Source of the DNA: Chlamydia trachomatis
GTDB lineage: Bacteria; Chlamydiota; Chlamydiia; Chlamydiales; Rhabdochlamydiaceae
Direction: 5' to 3'
Assembly (NCBI GenBank): GCA_945875745.1
Contig: CAMCLJ010000002.1
Location: 19,752-83,751 of the forward strand
Length of the DNA: 64,000 bases
In this document: positions 60,687 through 64,000 of the stretch, piece by piece
Numbering within the stretch: position 1 is the stretch's first letter
Layout: each line of letters begins with the position of its first letter
Program-made: the position numbers and the translations under genes
Notes under the pieces: generated by a model
Databases searched by the model: none
Told to the model about the DNA's origin: nothing
The model's input: only the letters and a program-made list of their open reading frames with translations

Positions 60687-61937
60687 CTACTTGCCTTGAT
60701 TGGTAAATATGGGATGTATTTTTACCTTGTCTAATAGGTGGTTTTTTTCTTCAATCCCTTCATTGACTCCTATTCTTTCAGCTTCTTTTAAAAGAAGGCC
60801 CATTCTAACCCCTGGCTGGACTCCTATTTTAATGAGATCTGAAGCTGTAATAAGAGGGGATTGATTTTGGATTCTATAAATGGCTGTTTTCAGAGCTGTC
60901 TGTTTTTTTGCATGATAGTCAAGAAACTCTTTAGTATCTGTTTGGGTTAAATAGGCAGCGATAATATGCAGGGCCGTTGAAATGCTTGGATGTGCGTAGA
61001 GGCGTGCCCATTTAATAGGTTCTATTAAATCGATTTCTGTCTTTGGTAAAAAGCAGGTAGCCTTCATTTCCGCTAAAAAACGAACGAATTCTTTATCTTG
61101 TTTTGAAAGTTTTAAATATTCACAGATTTGGAGCTGGAATGTAATTGAATCATCTTGAAATAGAGTCAGTAATTCTGCAATTGTTGAGGCTTGTTTGGGG
61201 AATCTATCGATACAAGAGACTCTTCGTTCAATTTCTTCAATCCGAATCCCCTTGAGAGCTGGAAATATAGTGGGTAGTAGATCGATTTGGTGGAGTGTAA
61301 TTAGCCCTTTATCAAAATGATCAAAACGGGACATCTTTTGAAATTCTTGCCAGATCCTTTCATGAGCTACCGCCGGCAGCAGGCTGTGAGCATGTGCTAC
61401 AATAGCCTCGACAGTGGCCTTTTCTATGGGGAAGTTAAAACGAGTAGAGTATCTAACAGCCCGCATCATCCGGAGCCTATCTTCTAAGAATCTCTCATGG
61501 GGATTGCCGATGGCTCTAATGATTCCCTTGTCTAGATCTGCTTTGCCTCCAACATAGTCATGAAGCTTTCTTTCTATTGGATCATAAAACATCCCATTGA
61601 TCGTAAAATCTCTACGAAGGGCATCCTCGCATGCCGTTGCATGAGTAATTTGGGTGGGTCTTCTTCCATCGACATAACCCTGCTCTGTCCGAAAGGTTGC
61701 AACCTCAAATTGATGTCCTTCTTCGACTACGATGACAATACCAAATGCGATCCCAACAGGGATTGTTTTAGGAAATATCGATTGGATTTCTTCTACCGTA
61801 GCACTCGTTGCTATATCAATATCATCAGAGGGGTGATTCATTAAAAAATCTCTAACCCATCCCCCTGCTATATAAGCTACGTGCCCGCGTGCAACAAGTT
61901 GTTTAATAATCTTTATAGCAATTGGTGTTGTCGGCAT
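60687..61937 (-). CDS. tRNA nucleotidyltransferase / poly(A) polymerase family protein
   Basis: 416 residues of the class II Cca/PcnB family. The nucleotidyltransferase head has GGWVRDFLM (25-33) and the metal aspartates D39-I-D41, then RRDFTINGMFYDP and RFLEDRLRMMRAVRYSTRF. The remaining 200 residues are helical. It adds CCA to tRNA 3' ends or tails RNA with A; both tRNA genes in the window lack an encoded CCA, so a Cca is needed in this genome. The sequence cannot separate Cca from PcnB. Confidence 0.88.
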   Translation of the reverse strand: MPTTPIAIKIIKQLVARGHVAYIAGGWVRDFLMNHPSDDIDIATSATVEEIQSIFPKTIPVGIAFGIVIVVEEGHQFEVATFRTEQGYVDGRRPTQITHATACEDALRRDFTINGMFYDPIERKLHDYVGGKADLDKGIIRAIGNPHERFLEDRLRMMRAVRYSTRFNFPIEKATVEAIVAHAHSLLPAVAHERIWQEFQKMSRFDHFDKGLITLHQIDLLPTIFPALKGIRIEEIERRVSCIDRFPKQASTIAELLTLFQDDSITFQLQICEYLKLSKQDKEFVRFLAEMKATCFLPKTEIDLIEPIKWARLYAHPSISTALHIIAAYLTQTDTKEFLDYHAKKQTALKTAIYRIQNQSPLITASDLIKIGVQPGVRMGLLLKEAERIGVNEGIEEKNHLLDKVKIHPIFTNQGK

Positions 61938-62202
61938 ACCATCATGTCCATTAGACCTAAAGTGTACTCTTTGTTATGCATTGTATGCTTGTTTTTTGAC
62001 GAGCTTTTGTTAGGGAAGCTTGGGGGTCTGATTAAATTCTCTAGGGACAAGACCTAAGCTGTTGCGATGATACAGGTCCAATCATTATTGTTATGCCTTA
62101 AGGTCATATTACGCTGTTTTTTTAGAAAAATTTAATTATTTATTTACACTAAACCTCTAGTTTTTCTTGGAAAATATACCCTACTTGACTTAATATGAGC
62201 AT
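61938..62202. other. Intergenic region between cca/pcnB and the DUF4143 ATPase
   Basis: The divergent gap of 313 bases holds no open frame or RNA I can recognise. It must contain the two divergent promoters; its last 50 bases carry the palindrome described separately. Confidence 0.6.
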
Positions 62203-62226
62203 ATAAGGTAAGTATACTTTCCTTAT
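62203..62226 (+). promoter_or_regulatory. 24-base palindrome, possible operator
   Basis: The stretch reads as an inverted repeat with a single mismatched pair (perfect core AAGTATACTT, 62210-62219, with arms AAGG and CCTT outside). Related TATAC sites lie at 62173-62179 and 62245-62250, the latter against the start codon. The arrangement suggests autoregulation or an RNA hairpin at the ribosome site. Confidence 0.5.
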
Positions 62227-62250
62227 GCAGATAAAATAAGGCAGGTATAC

Positions 62251-63696
62251 TTGAAAATCCCTAAAGAAGAACTTATAGCCATTTTGGCACAGTTTAATCC
62301 TTGGTGGAGGGGTGAAAGAATTCCAGATATCCCTCATTGGCGTCGTGGGGCATTCAAAGAATTAATGCAATGGATAGAGGCTCCTCCAGCTCACAGAGCC
62401 ATTATGCTCTCAGGCCCAAGACAAGTAGGCAAAACAACCCTACTAATTCAAGCCATTCAGCAGCTCATTGATTCGGGCGTCCCTCCTGCTAACATTTTAT
62501 ACGCAACCTTTGATCATCCTATTTGTAAACTGGCAGGACTCAATGCGGTGTTACAGGCATGGCGCGAATTAGAGCCAAAGGCGGATGGACCAGAATATTT
62601 ATTCCTCGATGAGGCTCAGTTTATTAGAGATATTGGTACCTGGGTAAAGCACCAAGTAGACTTTTTTAAAAGTAAGCGGATTGTTTTTACCGGTTCTGCC
62701 ACACCTCTTATCCATACTGACCAAGAATCAGGGGTAGGACGCTGGCATACTCTTCGTATTTCTACCCTCTCTTTTTATGAATATTTACAGATCAAGAAAA
62801 TCAATCTTCCTAATATTCCCGGTATCGAATCGATTCGTGATTTAGTTGATTGCACATCAAATGAATTCTATCGAATGACTCAAGCCGCGACGGCTTTAAT
62901 AGGACATTTTCATGAATACCTCATTCGTGGTGGATTCCCTCAAACAGTTCTTGTTGAAAGCATTACTCAATCCCAAAGGCTTCTCAGAGAGGATATTATT
63001 GATAAGGTCTTAAAAAGAGATATGACGGCTCTGTTTGGAGTTAGAAGAATTATCGAATTAGAGCAGCTATTTATTTTTCTTTGTATGCATAACGGGGGCA
63101 TGCAAGATACACAAACAATATCTAAAGAATTAGGTATTGCAAAGCAAACTGTTCAAAATTTTATCGATCTTTTTGAATCTACCTATCTTATTTATAGACT
63201 ACCTCCATTTGGGTATGGCAAAGAGGTATTAAGAGGAAAAAATAAACTCTACCTCGGGGACCCAGCAATAGCTCCTGCCGTATTGATGAAAGGAAAATCT
63301 ATCCTCGAAGATGCTCGGGGTTTAAGTCAATGTGTTGAAACCGCTGTCGTTGGCAATTTATGGTCCCACTGTTCATCGAATCAAGCAAAATTTAGTTATT
63401 GGCGTAATCAAAAGGACAAGGAGGTTGATTTAATCATAGAAATAGGTGAGACGATGATTCCTTTTGAAATAAAATATCAATCCCAAGAAGTGCAAGCTCG
63501 AGACATCCCTGGACTGATCGATCTGCTGAATCAAAAAACATCGATATTACATGGTTATATAATAACGAAAAACCCAAATGATATAGGACTTTTAGAAGAG
63601 ACATCTCTACAGAAGACTTATATTAAAATACCAGCTTGTCTTTTTTGCTATTGGCTTGGAGCCTCAGAATTTATCCAGAAAAGCATCTTAATTTAA
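62251..63696 (+). CDS. AAA ATPase with DUF4143 domain
   Basis: 481 residues of the AAA_14-DUF4143 family. Walker A is GPRQVGKTT (55-63), Walker B LFLDEAQ with D120 and E121, followed by sensor-like IVFTGSATP. The C-terminal DUF4143 part (about 250-460) includes a winged-helix-like QTISKELGIAKQTVQNF and ends in EVDLIIEIGETMIPFEIKY, resembling a PD-(D/E)xK nuclease core. The start is TTG at 62251, right after a TATAC repeat. Function of the family is unknown; such genes are often accessory and multicopy. Confidence 0.8.
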   Translation: MKIPKEELIAILAQFNPWWRGERIPDIPHWRRGAFKELMQWIEAPPAHRAIMLSGPRQVGKTTLLIQAIQQLIDSGVPPANILYATFDHPICKLAGLNAVLQAWRELEPKADGPEYLFLDEAQFIRDIGTWVKHQVDFFKSKRIVFTGSATPLIHTDQESGVGRWHTLRISTLSFYEYLQIKKINLPNIPGIESIRDLVDCTSNEFYRMTQAATALIGHFHEYLIRGGFPQTVLVESITQSQRLLREDIIDKVLKRDMTALFGVRRIIELEQLFIFLCMHNGGMQDTQTISKELGIAKQTVQNFIDLFESTYLIYRLPPFGYGKEVLRGKNKLYLGDPAIAPAVLMKGKSILEDARGLSQCVETAVVGNLWSHCSSNQAKFSYWRNQKDKEVDLIIEIGETMIPFEIKYQSQEVQARDIPGLIDLLNQKTSILHGYIITKNPNDIGLLEETSLQKTYIKIPACLFCYWLGASEFIQKSILI

Positions 63697-63858
63697 AAAT
63701 AAATCGATTTGGATCCTTTAAAAATTGCCTATTAGGTAATCGGCATGAAATGCCCAGCGATAGGTCCATTTTTTCATTTTAATTTTTAGTTTCTCAACCA
63801 GTATCAAATTAGCTTTTTTTGGAGCCTATACAAGTATGCCTCTATTGCACTAGTATAA

Positions 63859-64000
63859 TGGACCCCAAAAAGTAGACAGGTCTCAAAGTTATGTTCTGTG
63901 CTAAATTTTAAGGCCTAAGCATATGAACGGAAACTCAAGAACAGCAGCTTTTAAAAAGAGAGTTGCCATTGAGGAATTAAAGGAAGAACGCACTATAAAT
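63859..64000 (+). mobile_element. Left end of an IS3-family insertion sequence (cut by window end)
   Basis: The left end begins with TGGACCCCAAAAAGTAGACA, the usual type of terminal inverted repeat for IS3-family elements, followed after about 45 bases by the first transposase frame. The other end is outside the window, so intactness cannot be judged. Confidence 0.75.
63923..64000 (+). CDS. IS3-family transposase OrfA, N-terminus (partial)
   Basis: The ATG at 63923 opens a frame to the window end, giving about 26 residues that match the OrfA start pattern (AAFKKRVAIEELKEERT compares with typical S(A)EFKAKVALEALKGEKT). OrfA carries the helix-turn-helix that binds the element ends. Cut by the window edge. 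Confidence 0.75.
   Translation, partial: MNGNSRTAAFKKRVAIEELKEERTIN

Overview
The window is a stretch of chromosome from a member of the Chlamydiae, most likely an environmental (Parachlamydiales-type) lineage rather than the genus Chlamydia. The evidence is a primary sigma factor of the chlamydial sigma-66 type, a lysine-rich histone-like protein fused to a SWIB domain, a CT573-like gene ahead of a gspD-gspE-gspF-gspG cluster, an aspC/tyrB-mreC pair as in C. trachomatis, and two tandem MOMP-like outer-membrane porin genes. Eukaryote-like and host-facing exported enzymes also fit. Species cannot be decided from the sequence. Gene density is high, DNA is moderately AT-rich, and GTG or TTG starts are used several times.

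Layout. 1-4962: recB (3' part)-recD-dacB, overlapping. 5020-6384: rpsT and two unknown genes. 6671-13859: rpoD, a DinG-type helicase, tRNA-Ala(GGC), aspC, mreC and a small exported repeat protein. 13924-16658: a minus-strand cluster with two TagB-like transferases and a helical unknown. 16790-19928: mutY-glycosyltransferase-dus, overlapping by 4 bases each. 19941-23806: an accessory-looking block of two exported methyltransferase-like proteins, an exported sulfotransferase, a cysteine hydrolase and a membrane protein. 24007-31398: type II secretion operon. 31455-36377: membrane protein, Hc2-SWIB protein, a very large MORN-like repeat protein, a two-gene unknown unit including a previously missed 45-residue gene, and a Fur-family regulator. 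36432-43039: two MOMP-like porins and putA. 43152-46493: namZ and groES-groEL behind a degenerate CIRCE. 46564-49240: prmA, tRNA-Arg(ACG), a metallo-hydrolase, a peroxiredoxin and an unknown. 49461-53869: exported unknown, LtaS/EptA-like membrane transferase and exported lipase-like protein. 53866-61937: eno, rsgA, an rRNA/tRNA methyltransferase, a kinase-like membrane protein, metQ-metI-metN and cca/pcnB. 62251-63696: a DUF4143 ATPase behind a long palindrome. 63859-64000: left end of an IS3-family element cut by the window edge.

How it fits together. Housekeeping genes (recombination, translation, transcription, protein folding, glycolysis) alternate with host-interface genes. The type II secretion operon offers a route out of the cell for the many signal-peptide proteins around it: methyltransferases, sulfotransferase, MORN-like protein, lipase and several unknowns. 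This suggests, but does not prove, that these act in the inclusion or host. MetNIQ and PutA point to uptake and use of host amino acids.
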